This document shows positions 50,244 through 58,811 of a stretch of DNA of 64,000 nucleotides, one piece after another (the stretch's first letter is position 1; the number at the start of each line of letters is the position of its first letter). The notes under the pieces were generated by a model. The model had not been told where the DNA came from and made no database searches. It worked only from the letters and a program-made list of their open reading frames with translations. Where the stretch lies: NCBI GenBank assembly GCA_947500295.1, contig CANMRM010000002.1, positions 1-64,000 on the forward strand. Reading direction: 5' to 3'. A program made the position numbers and the translations under genes. Origin of the DNA: an uncultured Kordiimonas sp. GTDB taxonomy: Bacteria; Pseudomonadota; Alphaproteobacteria; Sphingomonadales; Kordiimonadaceae.

Positions 50244-51281
50244 TTGTTACAGTGGTTCCACAAGCAGGGAATTTCTGCTGGCGATAAGGAAACCGTCACA
50301 TTGGCTCACAAACGTTTTGTTCACATCTATGTAGCGACGGTTTTGCTGGTCTTTCTGGGATTGATGGCGGCTGTTTTTACGCGTCTGCCGGAGAAATCGG
50401 AACCAGCGGCGCTTGCCTTGGCGGAAGAGGACATTGTTGCAATAATTGAAGAGTATCGTGACAACGAAATCACAAGTGTATCTGTGACTGTTGATGAAAT
50501 TGCGTCTGTGGTTCCTGTTTCAAAAAACCCAGCCTGGAAAGTCAATGCCGCACCTGTAAATTACAGTTCTGCTTCGCAGGAAAAAAGACCGAAGATTGCG
50601 ATAATCATTGATGATCTCGGGTTGGATGTCGCAGCCACCATGCGACTTGCCGCAATCCCCGGCCCAATTACCATGTCGTTTCTGCCATACGCCGAGGATC
50701 TGCAAACTCAAACTCAGGCAGCTTTGCAGGCAGGTCACGAACTTATGGTGCACCTGCCTATGCAGTCGCAGCGCGAAACAGCGGACCCTGGCAACAACGC
50801 ATTGCTTAAAAACCTAAGTTTTGACGAGTTTGGCAGAAGGATCGAATGGAACCTGGGCCGGTTTGCCGGCTTTGTTGGCGTCAATAACCATATGGGCAGT
50901 CTTCTTACAGAAGACCCAGCCCTGATGGTCCGGCTTATGGCCCGACTTCGCAATGATGGATTGTTGTTTGTTGATAGTCTCACGACACCGAAAAGTATGG
51001 GGCACAGAGCGGCCAAGGCTCTGGGAGTTCCTTTTGTCGCTAGGGACATTTTTCTCGATAACCAGCAAGACAAGGACTACATCCTGAGGCAGCTGGCCAC
51101 GACGGAAAAAATTGCCCGTATCAGAGGTTATGCAATTGCTATCGGCCATCCTTACTCCGTTACGCTGGATACGCTGGAAGAATGGCGTGAGACACTGGAC
51201 TTCAAAGGACTGCAACTTGTTGCAATTAGCGATGTCATGAATGATGCAATGGCACGCGCAGAAGCCGCACAGTCCCGCTAA
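50244..51281 (+). CDS. Divergent polysaccharide deacetylase family protein
   Basis: A 345-residue protein of the divergent polysaccharide deacetylase family (PF04748, YibQ-like). An N-terminal membrane anchor (about residues 28-47) is followed by a linker and the NodB-like domain from residue 112: IIDDLGLDVAATMRL, GPITMSFLPYAEDL, GHELMVHLPMQ and the GVNNHMGS motif. It is probably periplasmic and acts on a cell-wall or exported glycan; the substrate is unknown. No ATG fits the N-terminus: TTG 50244 or TTG 50301 are the options. It is inserted between trpG and trpE on the opposite strand. Confidence 0.87.
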   Translation: MLQWFHKQGISAGDKETVTLAHKRFVHIYVATVLLVFLGLMAAVFTRLPEKSEPAALALAEEDIVAIIEEYRDNEITSVSVTVDEIASVVPVSKNPAWKVNAAPVNYSSASQEKRPKIAIIIDDLGLDVAATMRLAAIPGPITMSFLPYAEDLQTQTQAALQAGHELMVHLPMQSQRETADPGNNALLKNLSFDEFGRRIEWNLGRFAGFVGVNNHMGSLLTEDPALMVRLMARLRNDGLLFVDSLTTPKSMGHRAAKALGVPFVARDIFLDNQQDKDYILRQLATTEKIARIRGYAIAIGHPYSVTLDTLEEWRETLDFKGLQLVAISDVMNDAMARAEAAQSR

Positions 51282-51287
51282 CAGCAA

Positions 51288-52793
51288 TTAACCCCGGTTT
51301 GAAGAGGCAAACCTCAAGGCCTCATTGGCAGCCACAACCAGAGCCCGGGCCTTGTTCACGCATTCATTGTGTTCATATTCCGGCACACTGTCAGCCACCA
51401 CACCAGCACCTGCCTGAACGTGCATTTTGCCGTCTTTGACCACTGCTGTGCGCAAAACAATTGCTGTGTCCATTGAACCGTTGGCACTGAAGTACCCGAC
51501 GCTACCCGCATAAACACCGCGAGCCTCAACTTCCAGTTCATCGATTATTTCCATGGCACGCACCTTTGGTGCGCCCGAAACGGTACCGGCGGGAAATCCG
51601 GCCGACAGGGCATCAACAGCATCATAGGAAGGGTCGAGTTCGCCAATCACATTCGATACTATGTGCATCACATGTGAGTAGTATTCGACAGTATTTCTGG
51701 CTGTAACTTCCACAGTGCCTGGTTTTGAAACACGACCAACATCGTTGCGACCCAGATCCAGAAGCATGAGATGTTCCGCCAATTCTTTCTCATCAGACAA
51801 AAGGTCTTCTGTAAGCGAAAGGTCCTCTTGCTGGTCCTTGCCGCGCCACCGTGTACCGGCAATTGGACGTATGGTGACTTCGTCGTCACGCAATCGAACC
51901 AGGATCTCCGGGCTGGACCCGACAATCGCAAAATCATCAAATGCCAGATGGTACATGAAAGGAGAGGGGTTTGTACGTCGAAGAGCACGATATAGCGCAA
52001 ATGCCGGCAGCTCAAAAGGCATGGTAAAGCGCTGGCTAAGAACGACCTGAAATATGTCCCCAGCCAAAATATACTCTTGCGCCTTTTCTACCATCTCTTT
52101 GAATCGGTGTTTTGGTGTATTCGAAACCGGGTCCTCAATGGTCGGAGCCGCAGGAGCCGCTGTAAGGGGCAGAGGGGCGTCCAGGCGATCTATCATTTCA
52201 TCGATCAACTTTTGCGCCTGATCAAAAGCTTGTCGTACTTCGATCTCTCCATCCGGGCGAACCGGCGTCACCACGGTGACAAGGTTGGTGACACTATCAA
52301 AGATGGCCATAACCGTCGGTCTGATAAAAACAGATGTGGCCATGCCAAGCGGGTCCGGGCGAGACGCACCTATGTTTTCCATCTGGCGAACCATATCATA
52401 CGCCATGTAACCCACAACGCCTGCAGCCATGGGGGGCAGGGGGTGTGGCAGTTCGATCAGGCTCTCAGATAACAGACTGCGCAGGCAGTCAAGCGGGGCG
52501 CCTTGCATCTGCTCAAAAACCGGCTGGCCACCCCTATCGAAACCCCGGCTAAGCTGCGTGTTTTCCCCGTCGTTCCGCCAGATCAGGTCAGGTTTCAGGC
52601 CAATGATTGAATAGCGTCCGCGCGTGTCCCCACCCTCAACCGATTCGAGCAGGCAACTGTATTTCTCATTTCGCGTCAGTTTCATGTAAGCAGAAACTGG
52701 CGTATCCAGGTCCGCTACCAGCGATTGATAAAGAACCTGGGGCTTTCCCGCCTTGTAACGGTCTGAAAACTCTGCAAAAGAGATATCGTCCAT
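51288..52793 (-). CDS. trpE: Anthranilate synthase component I
   Basis: TrpE, 501 residues, makes anthranilate from chorismate. An N-terminal regulatory domain with the LLESVEGGDTRGRYSIIG motif (the Ser/Glu region of tryptophan feedback sites) precedes the catalytic domain with GDIFQVVLSQRF, PIAGTRWRG, GRNDVGRVS and FPAGTVSGAPKVRAMEII. The ATG at 52793 shares one base with the ppiD stop (TGATG), so trpE is probably translated from the ppiD message; I see no leader-peptide attenuator. Confidence 0.97.
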   Translation of the reverse strand: MDDISFAEFSDRYKAGKPQVLYQSLVADLDTPVSAYMKLTRNEKYSCLLESVEGGDTRGRYSIIGLKPDLIWRNDGENTQLSRGFDRGGQPVFEQMQGAPLDCLRSLLSESLIELPHPLPPMAAGVVGYMAYDMVRQMENIGASRPDPLGMATSVFIRPTVMAIFDSVTNLVTVVTPVRPDGEIEVRQAFDQAQKLIDEMIDRLDAPLPLTAAPAAPTIEDPVSNTPKHRFKEMVEKAQEYILAGDIFQVVLSQRFTMPFELPAFALYRALRRTNPSPFMYHLAFDDFAIVGSSPEILVRLRDDEVTIRPIAGTRWRGKDQQEDLSLTEDLLSDEKELAEHLMLLDLGRNDVGRVSKPGTVEVTARNTVEYYSHVMHIVSNVIGELDPSYDAVDALSAGFPAGTVSGAPKVRAMEIIDELEVEARGVYAGSVGYFSANGSMDTAIVLRTAVVKDGKMHVQAGAGVVADSVPEYEHNECVNKARALVVAANEALRFASSNRG

Positions 52794-54724
52794 CACTGCT
52801 GGAAATTTTCCGGGCTAAACAGCTGTTGTATCAGCAAGGAATTGATTTCCGCTGGATAAAGCTCCGTGAGGTAAGCCTGATACTGAACGAACAACTCTTC
52901 CTGGAAATCCGCGTTCAACTGATCCAGCAGCGAATTTACAGCTGCTTCGGCCGTCTCGGGGGCACCGGCTTGCTTGTTCAACAGCTTGACAACGATATAG
53001 CCGTTTCCGTCGGCTGCCGCCGCGCTATCCACGTCGTTAACGTCGAGGTCAAAAATAAGCTGGCGAATGTTTGGCGCCAAGTTTGAACTGTTGTCGCCGG
53101 TACGTGCCACGTTTTTGGCTTCGAAAGAAGTCCCGCCAAGGTCTTCAGCAATGGCTTCTGGTGCTTCGCCAGCTTTCAAGCGTTCAACGGCTGCCTCGGC
53201 TACTTCTCCAGCCTTTTCGCGTTGTCTCTCTGCGGTCCAATCTGTGATCACGCGCTCGCGGATATCTTCCAGCGGCTGCTCTGCAGGCGTTTTGATCTCC
53301 TTGATCTCAAACAAGTAAAATCCTGCAGTAGAGTCTGTGGGGTTCAAGTCAGCGATTGTTGGTTCAGCACCAAACTCCTCACGAAAAACTGCAGACTGGA
53401 CAATATATTCATTCTGCTGTGTTACCGCCGGATTTCCGTCGACTCCTCGGCCCTGAGCGTCGACATCCACCACCGAGGCCAGAGGCAGCCCGATATTTTG
53501 CGCAATCTCCGTGAGGCTGCCTGTCGATTCCATCGCTTCGTCGATGCTGTTTTGGTAGTCAAACATGATATCAATTGCTTCTTCGGCGCGATATTCCTGT
53601 TCCAGCTCACCTTCAACCAATTCAAAAGAGCGGCCTTCGACAATGGTTACAGAAGGCACCATGTAAACGCTCCAGCCTGCTATATCCTCGATCGGCTCCG
53701 AGGGCGAATTCTCGGAAAGCGAGAAAACGAGATCGGCTGCTTCCGGACCAAATTCCGCTTCCATGTCTGCGCGCGTATTGTCGCCCAAATCAATTTCATT
53801 CGCTGCGAAATCTGAACTTGCTACAGCGGTTTCCGTAAAATCCGCTCCGCCATTAACTGCAGCAATGAAGTCGAGGGCTTCCTGTTCGCTATCAAAGCTA
53901 ACCTGATAGACGGCGCGAATTTCAGAGGCCGCAAACTCTTGAGCCCGCGCTTCGTATATGCGTTCTATTTCTCCTTCAGGAACCTCTACCTGGCTGGCGA
54001 AGTAGGCTGGTGTGAGCAGCATATAGTCATAAGTGCGACGTTCAGGCGTCATGTAGGCCGCCTTGCCAGTCTCATAATAAGTTGCGAGTTCTTCTTCGTT
54101 AGGTTCGGGGATATCAACAAATATATCTGCCGGCAAATTGATGAGGGCGGCACCTCTGCGCTCCGCCTGCCATGTATAGAGAGCGTTAGCCATGTCACGG
54201 GAAATCATGTCTTCTACAACGAAACTCTCGACCAGTTGACCCCGGGTAACCGCACTTCGCAGATCCGAAAAAAGCTCGCTTTGAGTAATGTTGTTGCTGA
54301 TCAGTGCCTGCTGCATAAGTTCAGGGCTAAAACCGCCCCCCGGCATCTTGAACGCTTCAATATTGCGCAGCTCTGCGGCGAGCTGATCATCGGTGGCACG
54401 CAGCCCCAGCGAGGAGATATGTTCCTTCACCGTCGCGTCCACCAGCATCTGGCCAAGCACCTGCTGGTCAAGCTGCATCATCTGCACCAGCTGTGGTGTA
54501 CTGAATTCCCCGCCGAATTGAATTTGCAGTGACTGAGCACGTTGCTGGACAAGGTTAAAAAACCGGTTGGTGGACACCTCGGTATCGCCAACCTTGGCTA
54601 CATACTGGTTGGATCCGCTCAGCATTCCGGGTCCAATACCCCAGATGGCAAAAGCCGCAATCAACAGCCCAAGCAGAATTGTCACCAGAAAGTTGTTTAA
54701 TCCACCACGCAATTTGAGCAGCAT
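52793..54724 (-). CDS. ppiD: PpiD-type membrane-anchored peptidylprolyl isomerase
   Basis: A 643-residue periplasmic folding factor. An N-terminal anchor (about residues 12-33), a SurA-like chaperone region (about 40-230), a parvulin-type domain (about 235-360, poorly conserved at active positions) and a long C-terminal helical region are visible. The ATG at 54724 has AGAGGA nine bases upstream and yields MLLKLRGGLNNFLVTILL, better than the ATG pair at 54745/54742. It heads the unit with trpE, a linkage common in Alphaproteobacteria. Confidence 0.92.
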   Translation of the reverse strand: MLLKLRGGLNNFLVTILLGLLIAAFAIWGIGPGMLSGSNQYVAKVGDTEVSTNRFFNLVQQRAQSLQIQFGGEFSTPQLVQMMQLDQQVLGQMLVDATVKEHISSLGLRATDDQLAAELRNIEAFKMPGGGFSPELMQQALISNNITQSELFSDLRSAVTRGQLVESFVVEDMISRDMANALYTWQAERRGAALINLPADIFVDIPEPNEEELATYYETGKAAYMTPERRTYDYMLLTPAYFASQVEVPEGEIERIYEARAQEFAASEIRAVYQVSFDSEQEALDFIAAVNGGADFTETAVASSDFAANEIDLGDNTRADMEAEFGPEAADLVFSLSENSPSEPIEDIAGWSVYMVPSVTIVEGRSFELVEGELEQEYRAEEAIDIMFDYQNSIDEAMESTGSLTEIAQNIGLPLASVVDVDAQGRGVDGNPAVTQQNEYIVQSAVFREEFGAEPTIADLNPTDSTAGFYLFEIKEIKTPAEQPLEDIRERVITDWTAERQREKAGEVAEAAVERLKAGEAPEAIAEDLGGTSFEAKNVARTGDNSSNLAPNIRQLIFDLDVNDVDSAAAADGNGYIVVKLLNKQAGAPETAEAAVNSLLDQLNADFQEELFVQYQAYLTELYPAEINSLLIQQLFSPENFQQ

Positions 54725-54769
54725 GCGCTTGTGTCCTCTCATCATACTCTAGGCAGCATGAAAACTGCC

Positions 54770-54781
54770 GGGGTATACCCC
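54770..54781. repeat. 12-bp palindrome upstream of ppiD
   Basis: GGGGTATACCCC is a perfect palindrome 46 bases before the ppiD ATG, in the ppiD-tpiA divergent gap. It could be an operator; its centre TATACC could also serve as a -10 element on the - strand, but no good -35 is seen. Confidence 0.55.
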
Positions 54782-54856
54782 ATCAAACAAACAAGGGTGC
54801 ATCCTTAACGCTGTGTCTATAGAAACTCAAGCCTTCTGAATGGTTTTAACGATGAG

Positions 54857-54883
54857 TTGACAGCATTTTTGCGACGGTACTGG
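54857..54883 (+). promoter_or_regulatory. Putative tpiA promoter
   Basis: A consensus TTGACA (54857-54862) is followed by TACTGG (54878-54883) at a short spacing of 15. It is the best candidate ahead of tpiA. Confidence 0.35.
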
Positions 54884-54971
54884 TCAGAGGAATTCCAATT
54901 TGCTAGGCACGGGGTCTCAGGTCCATGTGTTCCAATGATGAACCAACGAATTTTGAAGAGGAAAACCGGGT

Positions 54972-55730
54972 ATGTCACAACCGAAGCCAATGGTAGCAGG
55001 AAACTGGAAAATGAATGGCCTGAAAGCCAGCGTCAGTGAGTTGAGTGCGCTGAGCAAAATGCTCGAAACTTCTGCCGCTGCCTCCTGTGACGTACTTGTT
55101 TGCCCTCCTTTTACCATGTTGGCTTCATTCAGTGATCAAGCCGATGCAGAAATATTCATTGGTGCGCAGGACTGTCACAGCGCGGCCTCCGGAGCACACA
55201 CCGGGGACATTTCGGCTGAAATGATTGCCGATGCGGGTGCCACGCATATCATAGTCGGTCACTCGGAACGTCGGGCAGACCACGACGAGACCAGCACTCA
55301 AGTCGCCCAAAAGGCCGCAGCAGCTCACCGGGCAGGGTTAACAGCAATTGTTTGTGTTGGTGAAACGGAGCAAGAGAGAGACGAGGGTAAAACTGTATCC
55401 ATCGTCTTGTCTCAGCTTGCCGACTCGCTCCCACCATCTTCGACTGCATCCAACATTGTTATTGCCTACGAGCCTGTATGGGCAATTGGCACAGGACGAA
55501 CGCCTACAACACAAGATGTTGCAGAAGTACATGCAGCGCTTCGCTCAGCGCTCATAGACCGGTTCTCGGAAGCCGGCAGTAGCATCGCTATCCTGTATGG
55601 CGGGTCTGTTAAGCCGTCGAATGCGCACGAACTTATGGCAGTCGATAATGTCAATGGCGCACTTGTCGGCGGTGCCAGCCTGAAAGCAACAGACTTCAAC
55701 GGAATCATTGACGCCTACCGCGATGCATGA
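54972..55730 (+). CDS. tpiA: Triosephosphate isomerase
   Basis: TpiA, 252 residues, interconverts DHAP and glyceraldehyde 3-phosphate. Catalytic residues are Lys13 (GNWKMNG), His97 (VGHSERR) and Glu167 ([11 protein letters not shown]), and the phosphate motif [10 protein letters not shown] is near the C-terminus. GAAGAGGA precedes the ATG. It is divergent from ppiD and followed by secG. Confidence 0.98.
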   Translation: MSQPKPMVAGNWKMNGLKASVSELSALSKMLETSAAASCDVLVCPPFTMLASFSDQADAEIFIGAQDCHSAASGAHTGDISAEMIADAGATHIIVGHSERRADHDETSTQVAQKAAAAHRAGLTAIVCVGETEQERDEGKTVSIVLSQLADSLPPSSTASNIVIAYEPVWAIGTGRTPTTQDVAEVHAALRSALIDRFSEAGSSIAILYGGSVKPSNAHELMAVDNVNGALVGGASLKATDFNGIIDAYRDA

Positions 55731-55756
55731 ATTAACGCTTGGCAAGTGGCATTCAA

Positions 55757-55802
55757 TTGATATAGAAACCGCGCTTTGATATGGGTGTATACAAATACAC
55801 CC
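55757..55802 (+). promoter_or_regulatory. secG upstream region: promoter-like boxes and inverted repeat
   Basis: TTGATA (55757-55762) lies 17 bases before TATGGG (55780-55785). Overlapping it, GGGTGTAT and ATACACCC (55783-55802, 4-base centre ACAA) form a perfect 8-bp inverted repeat. With no T run behind it, it looks more like an operator than a terminator. Confidence 0.45.
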
Positions 55803-55823
55803 AATGATGTACGGATTTGACCG

Positions 55824-56150
55824 ATGGAAGCAATATTACTGACCATCCACCTGATTGTTGCGATCGCAATGGTCACCACTATCTTGTTGCAGCGCTCAGA
55901 AGGCGGCGCACTTGGTATTGGTGGCGGTGCTGGTGGTATGATGACAGCTCGCGGCGCTGGCGATGCGCTTTCGAAAACAACCAAATGGCTCGCCATCATC
56001 TTTTTGGCGAACTCCTTGCTGCTTGGCTGGCATGCTGCGCAGAACGATGAAGGCACTGCCGTTATCGATCAGGCGCTGGAGCAGGAAGAGGAACAAACCG
56101 AGAGTATACTACCCGATGTTCCGACCGTCCCTCAGGACGGTGAAGGATAA
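55824..56150 (+). CDS. secG: Preprotein translocase subunit SecG
   Basis: SecG, 108 residues, an accessory membrane subunit of the SecYEG channel. Two hydrophobic segments (about 3-22 and 54-73) flank the conserved LLQRSEGGALGIGGGAGGMM loop. The acidic tail is variable. GATTTGACCG lies before the ATG; no strong ribosome site. It ends at a terminator before pyrG. Confidence 0.96.
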   Translation: MEAILLTIHLIVAIAMVTTILLQRSEGGALGIGGGAGGMMTARGAGDALSKTTKWLAIIFLANSLLLGWHAAQNDEGTAVIDQALEQEEEQTESILPDVPTVPQDGEG

Positions 56151-56158
56151 GAGACTTC

Positions 56159-56191
56159 AAAGCGGGGGCCAAGAGCCCCCGCTTCTCTTTT
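56159..56191 (+). terminator. Rho-independent terminator after secG
   Basis: AAGCGGGGGC pairs perfectly with GCCCCCGCTT around CAAGA (56160-56184), followed by CTCTTTT. Confidence 0.9.
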
Positions 56192-56257
56192 AAGTAGGGG
56201 CTGGAATTACTGCAGCTCAGGGTTTCGAATTAGGCAGTACAAGATCTAGAGGACTTT

Positions 56258-57889
56258 ATGACGCGCTATATTTTCATCACTGGTGGTGTGGTCAGCTCTT
56301 TGGGGAAGGGGCTTTTGTCGGCGTCGCTAGGCGCACTTTTGCAGGCTCGCGGTTATTCGGTGCGCCTGCGCAAGCTGGACCCGTATCTCAATGTCGACCC
56401 CGGCACGATGAGTCCTTATCAACATGGCGAGGTTTATGTAACCGATGACGGCGCGGAAACAGACCTGGACCTCGGGCATTATGAACGATTTACCGGCGTA
56501 TCCTCCCGTCAGAGTGACAACATCACTTCTGGCAGGATTTATCAGCAGATTATTTCCAAGGAACGCCGCGGTGATTATCTGGGGGGCACTGTGCAAGTTA
56601 TCCCTCACGTCACTGACGCCATTAAAGAGTTTGCCCTGGCAGAGCAGGACGGTATCGACTTCATGCTCTGCGAAATCGGCGGAACAGCCGGCGATATCGA
56701 AGCAGCCCCCTTCATGGAGGCCATTCGCCAGCTATCAATTGACCTCGGCAAAGGTCGATCAATCTTTGTTCACCTGACATTGGTGCCGTATCTGGCGGCA
56801 GCAGGCGAATTGAAGACCAAACCTACCCAGCACAGTGTCAGGGACCTCCGCTCCATCGGTATTCAGCCTGACATCCTTGTATGTCGCTCCGAACATCCAA
56901 TTCCGGACTCCGAGCGACGCAAGATGTCGCTTTACTGCAATGTCTCGGAGACCGCGGTTATTCCCGCCCTGGACGCATCATCAATCTATTCAGTTCCTGT
57001 GTCCTATCATAACGAGGGGCTGGATATTGAGGTGTTGAAGGCGTTTGGCCTGGCTCACTCTCAGGGACCCGATCTCAGCCGCTGGGAAGACATCATGGAC
57101 CGGATCGAGAACCCAGAAGGTGAAGTTACCATCGCGGTTGTCGGCAAATACACGGGCCTTAAGGATGCATACAAATCGCTAAATGAAGCGATTGTTCATG
57201 GGGGTATCGCCAACCGTGTGAAAGTGAATGTCGAATGGATTGAGGCTGAGGTTTTCGAGAAAGCAGATGCAATCGCCCAACTCGAAAATGTAGACGCCAT
57301 CCTTGTACCTGGCGGTTTCGGAAAAAGAGGCACCGAGGGCAAAATCGCTGCCGCTCGCTTTGCGCGCGAGAGAAATGTACCGTATTTCGGCATTTGCCTT
57401 GGCATGCAGATGGCAACCGTGGAAGCTGCCCGAAACATGGCTGGTGTTAAAGAGGCTGGATCAAGCGAGTTTGAAGCCCAAACCAACCCGGTGGTTGGTC
57501 TGATCACCGAGTGGGTGCGTGCTGACGGCAGCGTTGAGACCCGCACTGAAGAGACAGATCTCGGTGGAACCATGCGTCTTGGTGCTTATGAAGCAGTCCT
57601 GAAAGAAGGGTCAAAAGTTGCCGATATTTATGGCAAAACGCAGATATCCGAACGGCATCGTCACCGTTATGAGGTCAATGTCGGTTTTGTTGAGAAACTG
57701 GAGAAAGCAGGGGTTGTCTTCTCAGGCATGTCTCCAGACGGTGAACTGCCGGAAATTGTTGAACTGCCGGACCACCCCTGGTTTATTGGCGTCCAATTTC
57801 ACCCGGAACTGAAATCCAAACCATTCGCTCCGCACCCTTTGTTCGCCAGTTTCATTAAAGCCGCGGTGACACATAGTCGGCTCGTTTAG
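56258..57889 (+). CDS. pyrG: CTP synthase
   Basis: CTP synthase, 543 residues, aminates UTP with glutamine. The N-terminal synthase domain begins [20 protein letters not shown] and has [11 protein letters not shown]. The C-terminal amidotransferase has Cys380 ([10 protein letters not shown]) and the His/Glu pair in [18 protein letters not shown] precedes the ATG. In many relatives kdsA comes next, but not here. Confidence 0.98.
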   Translation: MTRYIFITGGVVSSLGKGLLSASLGALLQARGYSVRLRKLDPYLNVDPGTMSPYQHGEVYVTDDGAETDLDLGHYERFTGVSSRQSDNITSGRIYQQIISKERRGDYLGGTVQVIPHVTDAIKEFALAEQDGIDFMLCEIGGTAGDIEAAPFMEAIRQLSIDLGKGRSIFVHLTLVPYLAAAGELKTKPTQHSVRDLRSIGIQPDILVCRSEHPIPDSERRKMSLYCNVSETAVIPALDASSIYSVPVSYHNEGLDIEVLKAFGLAHSQGPDLSRWEDIMDRIENPEGEVTIAVVGKYTGLKDAYKSLNEAIVHGGIANRVKVNVEWIEAEVFEKADAIAQLENVDAILVPGGFGKRGTEGKIAAARFARERNVPYFGICLGMQMATVEAARNMAGVKEAGSSEFEAQTNPVVGLITEWVRADGSVETRTEETDLGGTMRLGAYEAVLKEGSKVADIYGKTQISERHRHRYEVNVGFVEKLEKAGVVFSGMSPDGELPEIVELPDHPWFIGVQFHPELKSKPFAPHPLFASFIKAAVTHSRLV

Positions 57890-57914
57890 CAGGCAAATTT
57901 AGAATTTCCGTATC

Positions 57915-57939
57915 AGGGGGCCCATTCGGCCCCCTTTTT
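57915..57939 (+). terminator. Rho-independent terminator after pyrG
   Basis: AGGGGGCC pairs with GGCCCCCT around CATTC (57915-57935), followed by five T. Confidence 0.92.
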
Positions 57940-58013
57940 GCATTTCAAATGCCAATAGAGGTTTAGTCTGCAAACTTTGCCGGGCATGGCGGCAAAGCGA
58001 AAGGATTTGCATC

Positions 58014-58808
58014 ATGTTCAAAACGTGGGTCATGGCCGTCTTCCTGGGAGCTTCCCTGACAATCGCGCCTTCTGCGCTGGCAGATCGGCAGGAACAGGCA
58101 ACTGCTGCTTACAATTATGCGCAAGCGGTCATCAAACAGTATCGAAGCACAAACGACGACCAGACCTTGTTTAACGCAGATCGCATTATCGAACGAGCCT
58201 GGCGTGAACTGACATTCTTTTATGGTCTCGACAATGAGTTGGCGCGAGACCTTTCTCTCATAAGAGCGAAGTCCGCTACCAGCAGAAGGGATAAAAGCCG
58301 GGTAACAGGTGCATGGCAAACAGTGCTCAAACTTCAGCCAAAAAACTTACCGCAAGCCCGCCGGATGGCGCTTAATATTCAGGCGGCGAACGCAACAGCA
58401 CGAGTGGGGGATATCAGGTCCTCCCGGCAATATTTTGCTGCTGCCCGCACATATGCGTTTTCCCCGGATAGAGACACCAAACAACTGCAGTTGCAGCTTC
58501 GTATTCAGGAACTGAAGGCACTTGGTGCCCAAATGGAGTGGCGACGGCTTCGGGATAATCTGCTCGACATGAGGATTTTTTCCGAAGGTTTTTCCCTCTG
58601 GACCATTCCGCGGCTTGAAGCACTGGTGAGTGAAGCTGAAATTCGGTATTCGCTGGAGCCTGAAAGCGAAGAAAAACGCAGCAACCTGCGCGACCTCAAA
58701 ACAAAGATTGAGCTCATGATGAAAGGCATGGGGCACATACTAACGCCGCGCTATGTCAACCGCGTCAGGGATTTTTACTATGCAATTGAAGACAGCTACG
58801 ACCTGTAG
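58014..58808 (+). CDS. Exported protein of unknown function
   Basis: A 264-residue protein I do not recognise. A clear signal peptide (residues 1-23, cleavage after SALA) is followed by an almost wholly helical, charged sequence with TPR-like spacing: helices around the NYAQAVIKQY, ADRIIERAWRELTFFYGLD, KLQPKNLPQARRMALNIQAANATARVGD and YSLEPESEEKRSNLRDLKTKIELMM segments. AAAGGA lies before the ATG. It has its own terminator upstream and ends three bases from the convergent M20 gene. It occupies the place where kdsA is usual. A periplasmic scaffold role is only a guess. Confidence 0.8.
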   Translation: MFKTWVMAVFLGASLTIAPSALADRQEQATAAYNYAQAVIKQYRSTNDDQTLFNADRIIERAWRELTFFYGLDNELARDLSLIRAKSATSRRDKSRVTGAWQTVLKLQPKNLPQARRMALNIQAANATARVGDIRSSRQYFAAARTYAFSPDRDTKQLQLQLRIQELKALGAQMEWRRLRDNLLDMRIFSEGFSLWTIPRLEALVSEAEIRYSLEPESEEKRSNLRDLKTKIELMMKGMGHILTPRYVNRVRDFYYAIEDSYDL

Positions 58809-58811
58809 CCT

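Noticed and set aside
53222-53815. A 197-codon frame on the + strand opposite ppiD
   Set aside because: Shadow frame; Cys- and Arg-rich, no ribosome site.
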